DNA of 64,000 nucleotides from Rhodopseudomonas palustris (GTDB lineage: Bacteria > Pseudomonadota > Alphaproteobacteria > Rhizobiales > Xanthobacteraceae): NCBI RefSeq assembly GCF_003226555.1, contig NZ_QKQS01000023.1:625263-689262 (forward strand), read 5' to 3'. Positions within the stretch are counted from its first letter, which is position 1. Each line of letters begins with the position of its first letter. Positions 27,214-37,248 of the stretch are shown piece by piece. The translations under genes were made by a program, and so were the position numbers. A model generated the notes under the pieces. That model saw nothing but the letters and a program-made list of their open reading frames with translations. It was not told the origin of the DNA and did no database searches.

Positions 27214-27671
27214 GCGGCTTCCTTCTCGACACCAACGTGGTTTCCATGCTGGCGCCGGCGAAGTCGGAAGCATCCGCTGACTTCCTCACCTGGCTGGACC
27301 GCATGGACGCAGATGGACGGCTATTTCTGTCGGTCGTCTCCATCCATGAGATCGAGAAGGGAATCGCGCGCCTCGACCGCAAGGGAGCCAAAACGAAGGC
27401 CGCGAGCCTGAAGGCGTGGCTGAGTGGTCTCGTCTCGACATACGATGACAAGATCATCGGCTTCGATGCCCAGGCCGCCGCAATCGGCGGGCGGCTGGAA
27501 GCGAAGGCGCTTGCGGCCGGTCACGACCCCGGCATGGCTGATGCCGTGATTGCCGGGACCGCCGCAGCGCATGAACTCGTCATCATCACCCGCAACACGA
27601 AGCACTTCCTGCCGTTCGATATCGCCGTGCTGTCGCCTGACGAGGCCGCCGCACAGGGAAGCCCGGCATGA
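27210..27671 (+). CDS. Type II toxin, PIN-domain ribonuclease (VapC-like)
   Basis: A 153-residue PIN-domain RNase. The acidic residues that bind Mg are in FLLDTNVVS (Asp), SVVSIHEIEKGI (Glu), MADAVIAGTA (Asp) and the fourth in TRNTKHFLPF (Asn, as in many FitB/VapC proteins). It begins with a TTG that overlaps the antitoxin stop. PIN toxins cleave tRNA or rRNA when freed from the antitoxin. The pairing with a Phd-type rather than a VapB AbrB-type antitoxin is common. Confidence 0.88.
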   Translation: MSGFLLDTNVVSMLAPAKSEASADFLTWLDRMDADGRLFLSVVSIHEIEKGIARLDRKGAKTKAASLKAWLSGLVSTYDDKIIGFDAQAAAIGGRLEAKALAAGHDPGMADAVIAGTAAAHELVIITRNTKHFLPFDIAVLSPDEAAAQGSPA

Positions 27672-28075
27672 CCACTTCCACGATCTCCCTGCGCGCCGCC
27701 CTCTCCCTGCGCGCGTCGAGGGCGCGGTAGGCCGAGTATAAGTTCGATAATCCGGCAGATGGTCCGCACCTTCGAAAAGACCGCCCGCGCATCCGCCTTG
27801 AAGGGGGCGGCTGTGCCGCGATCACCTGCGCCCACTCGTCCAGCGCGCCGAGGTCGCGAGATAGCGCAGTTTCCGGGCGTTAGCTTGATCACGAGCAGAC
27901 TTGCTTGCTGGCGCGCCTGTTCCAAAGCCCGTGGTGGGGAGCCGGATCGTCGGACCAGCCCTCAGCCCGCACCCTCCATGATCTGGGAAAGTGCTTGCGC
28001 ACAAGCGTGCTTGCTCAGCAGCAGGGATGTCCCGACTTGATCGGCGGCGGGCGCGGTTACAAGGTCCAATCGGAC
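27672..28075. other. Intergenic stretch without a recognisable gene
   Basis: About 400 bases between the PIN toxin and the hipBA operators. Open frames here are short, lack ribosome sites and show no family features. Nothing else of note is seen. Confidence 0.5.
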
Positions 28076-28171
28076 ATACGCGTATGCGTATAATACGATG
28101 ATATACGCGTTTGCGTATTCTGTGATATATACTGTAGCGCGTATATTGACGAATTATACGCGAGCGCGTAT
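28076..28171. promoter_or_regulatory. Array of four phased palindromic operators upstream of hipBA
   Basis: Three exact copies of ATACGC-N4-GCGTAT start at 28076, 28103 and 28156. A fourth degenerate copy (ATACTG-N4-GCGTAT) starts at 28129. Start-to-start distances are 27, 26 and 27 bases, about two and a half helical turns. The array ends 19 bases before the hipB ATG and lies within an AT-rich promoter region. It is the expected kind of target for HipB, which binds DNA as a dimer. Confidence 0.85.
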
Positions 28172-28190
28172 TCTGGGTGGGGAGGCTCTC

Positions 28191-28445
28191 ATGACCGACC
28201 AGATCGCCCGCAACGAGAAACAGCTCGGCGCCATCTTGCGCCGTGTCAGAAAGCAGGCCGGCCTGACCCAAGGCTCGCTCGGCGATCATATCCATTTGCG
28301 CCAAGCCACGGTGTCCCGCCTCGAAGCCGGAGAACCCGCGATCCAACTGCGAACCCTGATGGCCGCGCTGTCGGCGCTCGATCTCGAGCTGGTCGTCCGG
28401 CCCCGGAGCAAGGCAGCGCCCGCAGACATCGAGGACCTGTTCTGA
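28191..28445 (+). CDS. hipB: HipB-type antitoxin, XRE helix-turn-helix
   Basis: An 84-residue DNA-binding antitoxin. The helix-turn-helix is LGAILRRVRKQAGLTQGSLGDHIHLRQATVSRLEAGE, followed by a dimerisation strand (LELVVRPRS). GGGGAGG lies seven bases before the ATG. It ends one base before hipA. HipB dimers repress the operon through the palindromes upstream and hold HipA inactive. Confidence 0.92.
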   Translation: MTDQIARNEKQLGAILRRVRKQAGLTQGSLGDHIHLRQATVSRLEAGEPAIQLRTLMAALSALDLELVVRPRSKAAPADIEDLF

Positions 28446-28446
28446 G

Positions 28447-29775
28447 ATGGCGCGCAAGCGCACCCATGTGCCGCTCAACGTCTTTCTGAACGGTCGGCTC
28501 GTCGGCGTCCTGCGCCGCGAATCGACGGGCGCCACCGACTTCCAATACGCGCGCGGATGGCTGGATTGGGAAAACACGTTCCCGGTGTCGCTGTCGCTTC
28601 CGTTGCGTGAAGACCGCTATATCGGCGCACCGGTCATCAATGTGTTCGACAATCTGCTCCCCGACAGCGACGCGATCCGCAAGCGCGTCGCCGAGCGCGT
28701 CGGCGCCGACGGGATCGATGCCTACAGCCTGCTGGCCGCACTGGGCCATGATTGCGTGGGCGCGCTGCAATTCCTGCCCGACGGCGTCGATCCGGGTTCG
28801 CCCGGCGCCATCGATGGCACGCCCGTCAGCAACGACGAAGTGGCCACGCTCATCAACAATTTGGCCAGTGCGCCGCTGGGCATGGGCGAGGATGAGGATT
28901 TCCGCATCTCCATCGCAGGCGCCCAAGAGAAGACTGCCCTGCTACGTGTCAATGGCCGGTGGCTCAAACCGTCCGGCACTGCGGCCACCACGCACATCCT
29001 CAAACCCCAGATCGGGCAACTGCCGAATGGCGTCGATCTGTCGAACAGCGTCGAGAACGAATACCTCTGCCTCAAACTGCTCGCCGCCCTGGGCGTGCCG
29101 ACCACCAACACCGAGATCGCTGATTTCGGGGGCCGGCGGACGCTGGTCGTGGAGCGGTTCGACCGGCGCTGGACCAAGGACGGACGGCTGCTGCGGCTGC
29201 CGCAGGAGGATATGTGCCAGGCCCTCTCCGTGCCGCCCACGCGCAAGTATCAATCCGATGGCGGCCCTGGTATTCGTGATATTGTCGAATTGCTGAAAGG
29301 CAGCGACAAACCGGACGAGGATATCGCCACCTTCATGCGCGCCTGCATCCTGTTTTGGATGCTCGGTGCCACGGATGGCCACGCCAAGAATATCAGCATC
29401 GCCATCAGCCCCGGTGGACGCTTCCGTCTCACCCCACTCTACGACGTGCTGACCGCCCAACCCAGTCTCGACGATGGCCAGATCCAGCAGAAGGCCTTCA
29501 AGCTCGCAATGTCGGTCGGAAAGAACCGGCACTATCTGGTCAACGAGATCGTGCCGCGTCATTTCATGCAGACTGCGGCCCTCGCCGGCGTTGGCGCCGA
29601 GCTGATGCGCAGTCTATTCGAGGATCTCGCCGGACGCGCGGTCGCAACAACCGATGCCGCTCTGGCAGCGCTGCCGACCGGTTTTCCTGAGCAAGTCGCC
29701 GCCTCCGTGAGGGCGGCTGTCCTGGCGCGTGCTCGCCTGCTTTTCGAGTTTGCGGCCACACAAGCGTCCCGATGA
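28447..29775 (+). CDS. hipA: HipA-type serine/threonine kinase toxin
   Basis: A 442-residue kinase toxin. The N-terminal subdomain (VFLNGRLVGVLRRES, FPVSLSLPLRE) and the G-loop region (RISIAGAQEKTALL) match HipA. The segment VENEYLCLKLLAALGV and VVERFDRRW follow. The catalytic Asp is in ATDGHAKNISI and the metal-binding Asp in LTPLYDVL. In E. coli HipA phosphorylates glutamyl-tRNA synthetase and causes growth arrest; the target here is assumed, not shown. All key residues are kept, so the toxin looks functional. Confidence 0.93.
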   Translation: MARKRTHVPLNVFLNGRLVGVLRRESTGATDFQYARGWLDWENTFPVSLSLPLREDRYIGAPVINVFDNLLPDSDAIRKRVAERVGADGIDAYSLLAALGHDCVGALQFLPDGVDPGSPGAIDGTPVSNDEVATLINNLASAPLGMGEDEDFRISIAGAQEKTALLRVNGRWLKPSGTAATTHILKPQIGQLPNGVDLSNSVENEYLCLKLLAALGVPTTNTEIADFGGRRTLVVERFDRRWTKDGRLLRLPQEDMCQALSVPPTRKYQSDGGPGIRDIVELLKGSDKPDEDIATFMRACILFWMLGATDGHAKNISIAISPGGRFRLTPLYDVLTAQPSLDDGQIQQKAFKLAMSVGKNRHYLVNEIVPRHFMQTAALAGVGAELMRSLFEDLAGRAVATTDAALAALPTGFPEQVAASVRAAVLARARLLFEFAATQASR

Positions 29776-29953
29776 GGCCATAGATAGCCGATGTATCCAG
29801 CCTCATCGTCCATTCAAGCCGGCCTGAGCAGATCGACAGCACCGAGCCCGACCGGCCATCGCAGCGAACCGTCGCCTGCGGCACGTCGACAAGGGAGCGA
29901 ACGGCGGATCTGGATCCCCTGAATTTCAGGGACTTTTTCGCTATCTGAAAAAC

Positions 29954-29971
29954 ATGGCGGAGAGGGAGGGA
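29954..29971. repeat. Left attachment repeat (attL) of the tRNA-Ser island
   Basis: The 18 bases ATGGCGGAGAGGGAGGGA here are identical to those at 52173-52190, which include the last 17 bases of the tRNA-Ser gene. The similarity continues to the left at the same offset: GGACTTTTTCGCTAT at 29930 against GGACTTCTTCGCTAT at 52149, each ending ten bases before the repeat. Confidence 0.85.
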
Positions 29972-30068
29972 CTCTCCCCTGACGGGAGCAAAAGACCCCT
30001 TCTTTACAAGTCTATCCTTCATTTTCAGGGCTTCTTGAGCGGCCGGTGCTACACCGAGGTGCTCCACC

Positions 30069-31744
30069 ATGCCCGTGATCAAGATGCCGACCCCGATCAA
30101 ACGGCCCACCAGCGACTTCTATTGGATCCGGAAGAAGGTCCCGGAGAAGATTCGCCATTTGGTCGGTAAGACCGAGGTCTGGGCCAGTCTTCAGACCAAG
30201 GACCAACGGCAGGCCTTCATCAGGATCGGAGCCGTCAACGCGGCCATCGAGGCCGACTGGACACGGCTGCGGGCGGACGCAGCGCGGGCCCCTGCCGCGG
30301 AAGAGGCCGTCGCCCCGCCGCCCCTCAAGCTGACCCACCAGGACCTGCACGCCATACGCGGAGAGCTCCACTCTCGGATTCGTAACGCCCACATGCAGGA
30401 GCCCCCAACCGGCTTCGGCCTGGTGCGTATTGTCGCCGCCGACGAGGAATCCCTTCACCTAGATGCGATCGAGCTTCTCGAAAAGGGCGGCTACGACGTT
30501 TCTCCGGAGAACGTCGAACGCCTAAAGCCGCTCCTTGAGAAGGCGCGAGGGGACGCCGTAAAGGACCTCCAGCACGCGCGCCTCGGCGAATACGATCAGA
30601 TCGCCGACCTGACCAAGATCCCGTCCCGCACGACTCCCGCGCTCGACCTGATCAGGGCCTTCGAAGAATTCGCAGCAAAGGGCGGACTGAAGGGGGGCAA
30701 GTTCGGTCCGACGGCGAAGCGGTGGCGCCCAAAGATCAGCGCGTTCTGCAACTTTATCGGCCACCGCGACCTAAAGCGGATGACGACGGCCGACGGCTAC
30801 AAGTGGGTCGATCATCTGGTCGAAAAGGGCTTTGCCCGAAAGAGCATCAGGGACGTCTGGATCGCAGCGTTGTCCGCCACCGCCGGATTCATGGTCGAGC
30901 GGCGCAAGCTGGACCTGAACGCTTTCCGCGGTATCCGCGTGCGAGAGGATGACGGAGCGGTCGCTCAGCGGGAAAAGCTCAACAGCGAGCCGCCCCGCAA
31001 GGGCTTCAATCCCGAAGAAGCGGAGCTGGTCCTGAGGGGAACGCTCTCCACGCCGAGTCATCTGATCTCCGCCGAAATGCGCGCGGCACGGCGCTGGCTG
31101 CCGTGGCTCTGCGCGTACAGCGGTGCCAGGGTCAACGAGCTGACCAGCCTTTACCCCGAGGACATCAAGAAGGGGCCGAAAAATATCTGGACACTGGCGA
31201 TCAAGCCCTCACTGGAGAAGACTAATCAGTGGCGCGTTGTTCCGATTCACAGGGCTTCCTCGACTACGTCGATCAACGACGCAAGTTGAACAAGCCATTG
31301 TTTTATGAGCCCGACCGGAGCCGCGGTGGGAAGCCCGGTAACCCGCAGTTTAAGAAGGTCGCCGAACGGATCGGCGAATGGGTTCACGGCCTCGGCATTC
31401 CAGTCGGCGTCAAGCCCAACCATGCATGGCGCCATCTCTTCAAAAGCGTGGCCCGAGACGTGAAGATGGATCGCGAAGTTGAAGCTTTCATTACGGGTCA
31501 TCGGCCGAAAGAAGCGAACTCGGGCATCGACTACGGTGACCGTTGGACCGAGACACTGTCGGCGCAGATCGAAAAGTACCCGCGGTTCAGAATTCCAGCC
31601 TTGAATGCCCGTCCAGTCCCGCACAAGCGAAAGCGTCGGGCGAATTCAGAGGTCGCTTCGGCACGGGCTGCTTTGGAGGCTCGCAAAGCTGCGAGACCGA
31701 CGCGGTCCCCAAATTCTGATCAGACCGCGGAGCCACAACGTTAG
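30069..31744 (+). pseudogene. Tyrosine integrase, frameshifted
   Basis: Two overlapping frames together make one integrase of about 550 residues. The first frame (30069 to about 31250) has the N-terminal SAM-like domain, a core-binding region (FCNFIGHRDLKRMTTADGYKWVDHLVEKG) and the first catalytic Arg (YSGARVNELTSL). It then runs past VVPIH into nonsense and stops at 31289. The second frame picks up at about 31250 with GFLDYVDQRR and holds the HxxR box (NHAWRHLF) and the Tyr region (NSGIDYGDRW). Relatives usually have a few residues between VPIH and GFLDY, so a small deletion is likely. The gene should be inactive unless frameshifting occurs. Confidence 0.85.
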
Positions 31745-31876
31745 AGTAACGCTGCTTGGTCGCCTATCGCGTTTCGAATCCCTTAAGGAGGTCGATGCCC
31801 TCAGGACGATATCAACTGGGGACACGTCCAATCAAAACTCTGACGGTCTTTCCCGTTGAAACGATGCCGTCGCAAT

Positions 31877-32779
31877 CTAGCGGACGTCGGCATATCGCTC
31901 AAGACACGAGGCCGACCGTGCAAACACCTGCAGGTGTGCGGCGCGCACGACTAAGTGGTTGAGCTCGTTCGCTTGCTCAGCGGTAAGACCGGTAGCGGAA
32001 AAGAGCGGCTCCTCGTCAACATCCGCCATAAGCAGCGCCGCGGTCGGCGAGATAGGATAGTAAATCGACAACCGGTCGGTCGGAACGGGGCGCCTGCCCT
32101 TCAGATTGATTGCCGGCTGGTCACTGACAACGAATGGTACCTTGGAGAAGTTCTGAACGACGACGAGTTTGCGCCTCTTGCGCTCGAGGTACAGGCTGGC
32201 ACCGACATTCGTCGCCGCAATGTGGATTATAACGTTCCAGACACGTTCGAGGGCCGGACTGAGCTCAAGAACGCGCTCCTTAATGCCGCGGGTCCGCAAA
32301 TATTGCGTGCATAGATAATTAAGGAACGTGATGCACTCGTCGTCGTCGGCATAGAAGCCGAGGTCACCTGCCAGGGCACGCTCCAGCGACGGCCTAAAAG
32401 ATGATTCAATGCTGGCGTGGTAATCCTCGAGCACGTTCGACGCGTGCTCATCGAGTTGCGCTTCGATCTCTGACCAGTTCGGACTTCCTCGGAAGCGCTC
32501 CGCCGATTCGAATGGCGCAATCAGCCCCGCGACTAGGCTGGCGTGTGTGCGGACCGCCGCGGGATGTCCTTGCCCGAAGAGCAATTTGAGCAGCGTCAGA
32601 TCGTGAGGCGTGAGGCGCTGAAGCTTGTAGAAGTCGGTTTGCACCGCAAGCACGCGCGTGCCGCTCGGAAAGACGCGTCCGTCCTGCAGACAGAACAAGC
32701 CCCTGTCCGTTGTCCACGGGCGGAGATAGGTTTGCCAAACATGGTGATGGCGGCGCTTCCGCCGTTGATTTGCGTTCAT
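31877..32779 (-). CDS. DUF4238 family protein
   Basis: A 300-residue soluble protein. The N terminus has the DUF4238 pattern, basic residues then HHHVWQTYLRPWT, and later VSDQPAINL in the place where the family has a conserved Ser-Asp. No signal peptide or membrane segment is seen. DUF4238 proteins are frequent in mobile and defence islands and have no assigned activity; the conserved His and Asp suggest an enzyme. It lies alone between the integrase and a secreted protein, on the opposite strand from the integrase. Confidence 0.7.
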   Translation of the reverse strand: MNANQRRKRRHHHVWQTYLRPWTTDRGLFCLQDGRVFPSGTRVLAVQTDFYKLQRLTPHDLTLLKLLFGQGHPAAVRTHASLVAGLIAPFESAERFRGSPNWSEIEAQLDEHASNVLEDYHASIESSFRPSLERALAGDLGFYADDDECITFLNYLCTQYLRTRGIKERVLELSPALERVWNVIIHIAATNVGASLYLERKRRKLVVVQNFSKVPFVVSDQPAINLKGRRPVPTDRLSIYYPISPTAALLMADVDEEPLFSATGLTAEQANELNHLVVRAAHLQVFARSASCLERYADVR

Positions 32780-32932
32780 AGTCGATCAGAAGTTTGAGGC
32801 GAACGACGGTCATCCAGCGACCGCACCTCCGAACTGCCTGACAAAGCGGGCAGAACGGCGGCTTTTGGCCCAATTGGTTGATCGCCCCGTGAAACAGCGC
32901 CAGAGTACGCCTGCGGGAGCTGCCTCCAGTGG

Positions 32933-33706
32933 TTACCTCCGGCACTTCGTTAGGAGCTGCCACTCGCAGTGGCCATTAGGGGCGCAGCTGCCGAGTTTCA
33001 GATACGCCCGGCCCTCGCGCTGGCTTTGCGCGATAAATTCGGGCGTCGCGCCCTTCATCCTAGCGACGCTTTGATAGGCGAGGCGGTACAGGATCGGCGT
33101 GACCCCGGCCCCTGTGCAGGCAACTCCCCCTTGCCAAGACGTCGGGAAATCCATCGGACGGATTGGCAACCCAGTGCATGACAGCCCGTTTGCGCTTCCA
33201 AGCAACCCCGTCAATCCCGGAATCTCCAACCTCTCCTTCGATATGGTGATCGGACGGGCGCAGCCGGGATCATCGTCGGTCGCCCACTTCCCGAGGTAGT
33301 CGTAGCCAGAACTCTCCTGAACGTCCTCGGTGACCATCCCGGAGGCCGTCGACGCGTCGTATACCACCAGCGCGCCGACAACGAGGGCCGGCACGCACAA
33401 CGCCACGGTTGCGCATCCGAGTTCGACCAGCGGAGCCGCAAGGGCAACGCCGGCCATCGCGCCGAGCTCTTTTCCACCGACCCTAGCGTGCACCTTGTTT
33501 GGGCTTTCCCCGGCCGCCACGCCCGCCTTCAGATCGTGGTAGATGAAAGCCGGACCTGCAACCGCGGCGGCGGCCTTGTGCATGGTGGACGTACCTTTTT
33601 CCATCAAGGCCAAACCGGCCTCGGCGAACTCCTCAAGAAATTCATCAGCTGCCGCCGGTACACAGGAGAAGGCCAGCACGATAATCGCCGCGATTGAGCG
33701 CCACAT
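32933..33706 (-). CDS. Secreted hypothetical protein
   Basis: A 257-residue protein with a clear Sec signal peptide (IAAIIVLAFSCVPAAADE). A central hydrophobic, Gly/Ala-rich region (AGVALAAPLVELGCATVALCVPALVVGALVVYD) may be a membrane hairpin. The C-terminal half has six cysteines, likely in disulfides. I do not recognise a family. Nine bases separate it from the next secreted gene upstream (33716-35137), so the two are probably co-transcribed. Confidence 0.6.
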   Translation of the reverse strand: MWRSIAAIIVLAFSCVPAAADEFLEEFAEAGLALMEKGTSTMHKAAAAVAGPAFIYHDLKAGVAAGESPNKVHARVGGKELGAMAGVALAAPLVELGCATVALCVPALVVGALVVYDASTASGMVTEDVQESSGYDYLGKWATDDDPGCARPITISKERLEIPGLTGLLGSANGLSCTGLPIRPMDFPTSWQGGVACTGAGVTPILYRLAYQSVARMKGATPEFIAQSQREGRAYLKLGSCAPNGHCEWQLLTKCRR

Positions 33707-33715
33707 AACGGCCTC

Positions 33716-35137
33716 CTACTTCTGCGCGAACACGCTCATCGCGACTATCCGTTCAAGCTGGCAGTTGCCACCACTCAGATCGAACCAGACCGCTAATAGG
33801 ATGTAAGGGTCCTGCCTCAGAGCGTAGATCTTGACGCCGCGCCCCGGGCCGACCGCCCCGCCGACTGCGTAGGTCGCTGTACTCATCCCGGGATCGACGT
33901 CGATATCGAGGCGTCCGTCTGCCCTGCGCATGTCCTCGACGGTGCCAGCGATAGCGTCGAATTTGGTTCCGCACGGTATCTGGGCGTTGTTGGCGATCAT
34001 CCCGCTGGCGAACAGCCTGTCCCTTGCCAGAAGACGAAACTTTCCGTTCGCTCTCAGCGTTGCCGTGTAGTCGGCGACCGGATCGAGGGTAGAGGTGGCC
34101 TTGGCGTACGACTTTGCATTCGACGAGCGGATTGCCTCCGACGCAGACCGGATGTGATCAACGAGCGTCCCGGAGGTTCTTACCCATGGCGGCTCGTCGC
34201 CATAGATCCGATCGCTGCGCAGGATTTCTCCCGGCACAAGTAGTCCTCGGTCCGGCACAGTCGCGCCGGCCCGGTAGCCGAGCAAGAGGCCTACGTCGGC
34301 GACCGGATGATAGATCACGAAAGTCGACCCTCCACGTGTCGACTGGATTGGCATGAACACACCGCCGCGCGCCAAGAAACTCAACGCCATCTGTGTGGCT
34401 CGATAAGAGGCGAAGCCGCCACTCTCCTGAATCTGGGAAATCAATGGCGCATAGTCTGCCGGCCAGCCGCTCACTCCTTCCGCGGCACCGACGCGGACTT
34501 TCGCAAGAGCTGCGAATTCATGCATGAAATGGGGATCCCGGTCGTCATCGGCCTGCGAGGCCGCCTGAACGCCTTTGCTATAGGTAGATTCTGACGCCGC
34601 GGCCTGCGGGAAAGGCGAGGTAACCGCGGCGCTCTTCATCTCGCCGCGGCCCCTCTGGATAGTCGCGATCGGAAGCAGCCGTCCGTCCTTAAACTCGAAG
34701 AAGTGCGCACTGTTTTCGCCCTGCTCGTAGAGCAGGCCCGAGAATACGACGAGGCGACTGTCTGGGCGGAATTCGATCGGGTTGAACTTGTCGTCGACGG
34801 TGCCCCAACAGCACACGGTCGGCAGGAATGTGACCTTGCCGGTAGGCAGGTCGAGGATTACACCAGTCACGCATTCGGCACCGCAACCCCAAGAAGCGAG
34901 GACGTGATGTCCCGCGAAGTTGGCAGACTGTTTCGAAGCCTTAGTGATCCTGGTCCGGTACTTGTATTCCTCTGGCGTACTTAGATCGGGAGCACTGGGT
35001 AGCCAGATCAGCGGACTGATCGCCGGATAATCGCGGAACTGTGGGACATAACTGGTTTGCGCATCTATCCCTGTCGGCAGCAGCCATGCGCAAAGCAGAA
35101 GCGAGACACTTGCGATGAAATGTCTGTTCATCTTCAT
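33716..35137 (-). CDS. Secreted hypothetical protein, possible beta-propeller-like N-terminal part
   Basis: A 473-residue protein with a Sec signal peptide (FIASVSLLLCAWLLPTGIDAQ). Residues 50-150 show repeated strand patterns and paired cysteines (SWGCGAECVTGVILDLPTGKVTFLP, RPDSRLVVFSG, HFFEFKDGRLLPI) like short propeller blades. The rest has no feature I recognise. It is upstream of, and nearly touching, another secreted gene in the same direction. Function unknown. Confidence 0.6.
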   Translation of the reverse strand: MKMNRHFIASVSLLLCAWLLPTGIDAQTSYVPQFRDYPAISPLIWLPSAPDLSTPEEYKYRTRITKASKQSANFAGHHVLASWGCGAECVTGVILDLPTGKVTFLPTVCCWGTVDDKFNPIEFRPDSRLVVFSGLLYEQGENSAHFFEFKDGRLLPIATIQRGRGEMKSAAVTSPFPQAAASESTYSKGVQAASQADDDRDPHFMHEFAALAKVRVGAAEGVSGWPADYAPLISQIQESGGFASYRATQMALSFLARGGVFMPIQSTRGGSTFVIYHPVADVGLLLGYRAGATVPDRGLLVPGEILRSDRIYGDEPPWVRTSGTLVDHIRSASEAIRSSNAKSYAKATSTLDPVADYTATLRANGKFRLLARDRLFASGMIANNAQIPCGTKFDAIAGTVEDMRRADGRLDIDVDPGMSTATYAVGGAVGPGRGVKIYALRQDPYILLAVWFDLSGGNCQLERIVAMSVFAQK

Positions 35138-35472
35138 TGAACAGTTCTCGTATTCAAAATTGAACGACTCTCAATAGTAAAACACGAATCCGTATTCGTG
35201 GCACCCAAGTGTTTCATAGCGAACGATGCTGATCGTTTCCCAATTCCTGCTTGCTCGTGCTCAGATGTCATAATGCTAAGGGCGGTCCAGCCGCACACGC
35301 TTCATCATATCGGCTATTCGATCGATTCTTAATGTGATTGTCGACTCAGACACACCTTTCTCGCTGATCGTCGTTGGTACGCCCCTGCAGTCTGGCGCTT
35401 GCGACGCGTAGCTTTTGCGAGAGGCCCTTTCCTACGCGGCACTAGCACAAAGCTTCCGTTTTGTTGCGCGGG
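35138..35472. other. AT-richer intergenic stretch
   Basis: About 335 bases between the end of gajB and the start of the secreted gene at 35137. Its base composition is lower in GC than the surroundings, and it probably holds the promoter of the leftward secreted pair. No gene, RNA or clear terminator is seen. Confidence 0.5.
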
Positions 35473-37248
35473 TTAAATCTTCTGCGCCAATTCCGCTATC
35501 CATGGAGAATGATTGTTTTCCTGGTAGATGAGGCAAAGTTCTTTCCTGGGGCGGGTCACGCCCACGTAGAATGCGCGTCGCGCATCACGAAGCGACATAG
35601 GGCTCTGTTGATCCCTTCGGCTAGGCAGATCCTGTACGTTGATGCCGTACATGATGACGGCGTCGAATTCGCGTCCCTTGGAGCTGTGCATCGTGGTTAG
35701 GGTCACGCGACCCGCCGTCCCGTCGAACCGCCCGGCAAAGTGATGAAGCGGGAGATCGAGACCCTCGTCGGGGTTGGTATTTGCGACCATCTCGTCGCAG
35801 ACGTCCCAGTCCTGCTCTGGATTTCTCGCTACCGAGCGCCAATGTTTAATCACATCGGTAGAGAACCTTCTCAGCCAGGCATTAGTGCTCTCACCGGAGC
35901 CAATTGATCCGTTGAGAAATACCATGAAGTCGGTCGAGAATTGATGCTCGACCGATTCGGGCACGCGTCGTCCAAAGACCAGCGAGACGGCCTGCGAAAG
36001 GAGTCGCGCGTAGGTCGGATTCGCATCGCGCCAGCCGCCGGCGACCCATCGGGCGCTTGCCTCTATCAATCTGGAGAGCCGCGAGGTCCGGCGGACGAGT
36101 GCCTGAGGGTCCGTCCGGACGAAGGGGATGTCTGCGGCCTTCAACGCCGCCGCGACCCGGTCGCCCTGCCATCGATCCCTATAGAGCACTGCGATCTCGT
36201 CCGGCGCGTAATTCTTGGCCAAGAGGCCGGGGACGATGGATCGCGCGATCGCTTCCGCCTGATGATCGAGCCCGTAGGGTACGGGAAAGAACGACAGTTC
36301 TCCGTCCGGCGCGCCCGCGATCCCACGGTAGTCGCGATGCTCTCCTAACGCGCCGAGCGAAGCCCGGATGATCTTCGCGCCGGAGCGGTAGTTGAAGCGC
36401 AGCCTTATAGTGCGGACGTCGCTGCGTGAGGTGAGACCTTCCAGAAGATCTCCGTTGGCGCCCGCGAAGCCGTAGATCGACTGGTCCACGTCGCCGACGG
36501 CGAAGAGCCGGATGCCGGAGCCGAAGCAGAGCAGCAGCACGAGCTCGTGGAGCGCATGTCCCAGATCTTGGTATTCGTCCACGAAGAGCACCGGGTACTT
36601 GGCCCGGATCGCCTCTCGGATCCAGACGTGCTCCTTGAGCATGCGGAAGGCCATGAGCGGCATGTCTTCGTAGTCGATCAGGCCTCGTGCGCGGAGCTCG
36701 CTTTCGTAGGCTTCGATGAAACGAGCCAACTCTATGTTGGTCCCGTACCATTCCGGGCGGGAACGATCGACGTCCCGCTTCCGCTTCGCCTCGGCGTATT
36801 TCCAGCGATCCTGAGGGTCGTCACGACCGCCGATCGCTTTGTCGTATGCGACAGCGACCGCGGAGCTTCGTTCAGCCTTGGTCGCGACGCGGAAATCCTG
36901 GGGCAGGCCGATCGGCACGCAGCGCGCATACGGCATCAGGACCTGACCGAGGGCGAAGCCGTGCACGGTACCGACGAAGGCACGGTCGCCCGGCGCGATC
37001 CCGAATGCCTGCAGACGAGTCTCAAGTTCGATCGCGCATTCGTTGCTGTACGTGATGCAGGCTACGCCGCGTGGATCCAGGACGTCGTCCCGCAGCGCGC
37101 GCGCCATCGCCGACGTCAGTGTCTTCGTCTTGCCGCTGCCGGGACCGGCCAGAACGACGCAGTGACCGGATTCGCGGATCGCGGCCGACTGCTCGGGGTT
37201 GCTTTGGTGGTCCTCGACGGCGCGTTGCCAGGCCCGTTCACTGAACAC
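35473..37248 (-). CDS. gajB: Gabija helicase GajB (UvrD/Rep type)
   Basis: A 591-residue superfamily 1A helicase. Walker A is LAGPGSGKTKTL (about residue 33), motif Ia VACITYSNECAIELETRL, motif II LFVDEYQDL, motif III VGDVDQSIYGFAGA, motif IV RLRFNYRSG, motif V LTTMHSSKGREFDAV and motif VI FYVGVTRPRKEL. It overlaps gajA by 11 bases. In Gabija, GajB is the UvrD-like partner that joins the GajA nuclease complex and responds to nucleotide or DNA-end changes in phage infection. It is somewhat longer than the best-known homologue. Confidence 0.9.
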   Translation of the reverse strand: MFSERAWQRAVEDHQSNPEQSAAIRESGHCVVLAGPGSGKTKTLTSAMARALRDDVLDPRGVACITYSNECAIELETRLQAFGIAPGDRAFVGTVHGFALGQVLMPYARCVPIGLPQDFRVATKAERSSAVAVAYDKAIGGRDDPQDRWKYAEAKRKRDVDRSRPEWYGTNIELARFIEAYESELRARGLIDYEDMPLMAFRMLKEHVWIREAIRAKYPVLFVDEYQDLGHALHELVLLLCFGSGIRLFAVGDVDQSIYGFAGANGDLLEGLTSRSDVRTIRLRFNYRSGAKIIRASLGALGEHRDYRGIAGAPDGELSFFPVPYGLDHQAEAIARSIVPGLLAKNYAPDEIAVLYRDRWQGDRVAAALKAADIPFVRTDPQALVRRTSRLSRLIEASARWVAGGWRDANPTYARLLSQAVSLVFGRRVPESVEHQFSTDFMVFLNGSIGSGESTNAWLRRFSTDVIKHWRSVARNPEQDWDVCDEMVANTNPDEGLDLPLHHFAGRFDGTAGRVTLTTMHSSKGREFDAVIMYGINVQDLPSRRDQQSPMSLRDARRAFYVGVTRPRKELCLIYQENNHSPWIAELAQKI

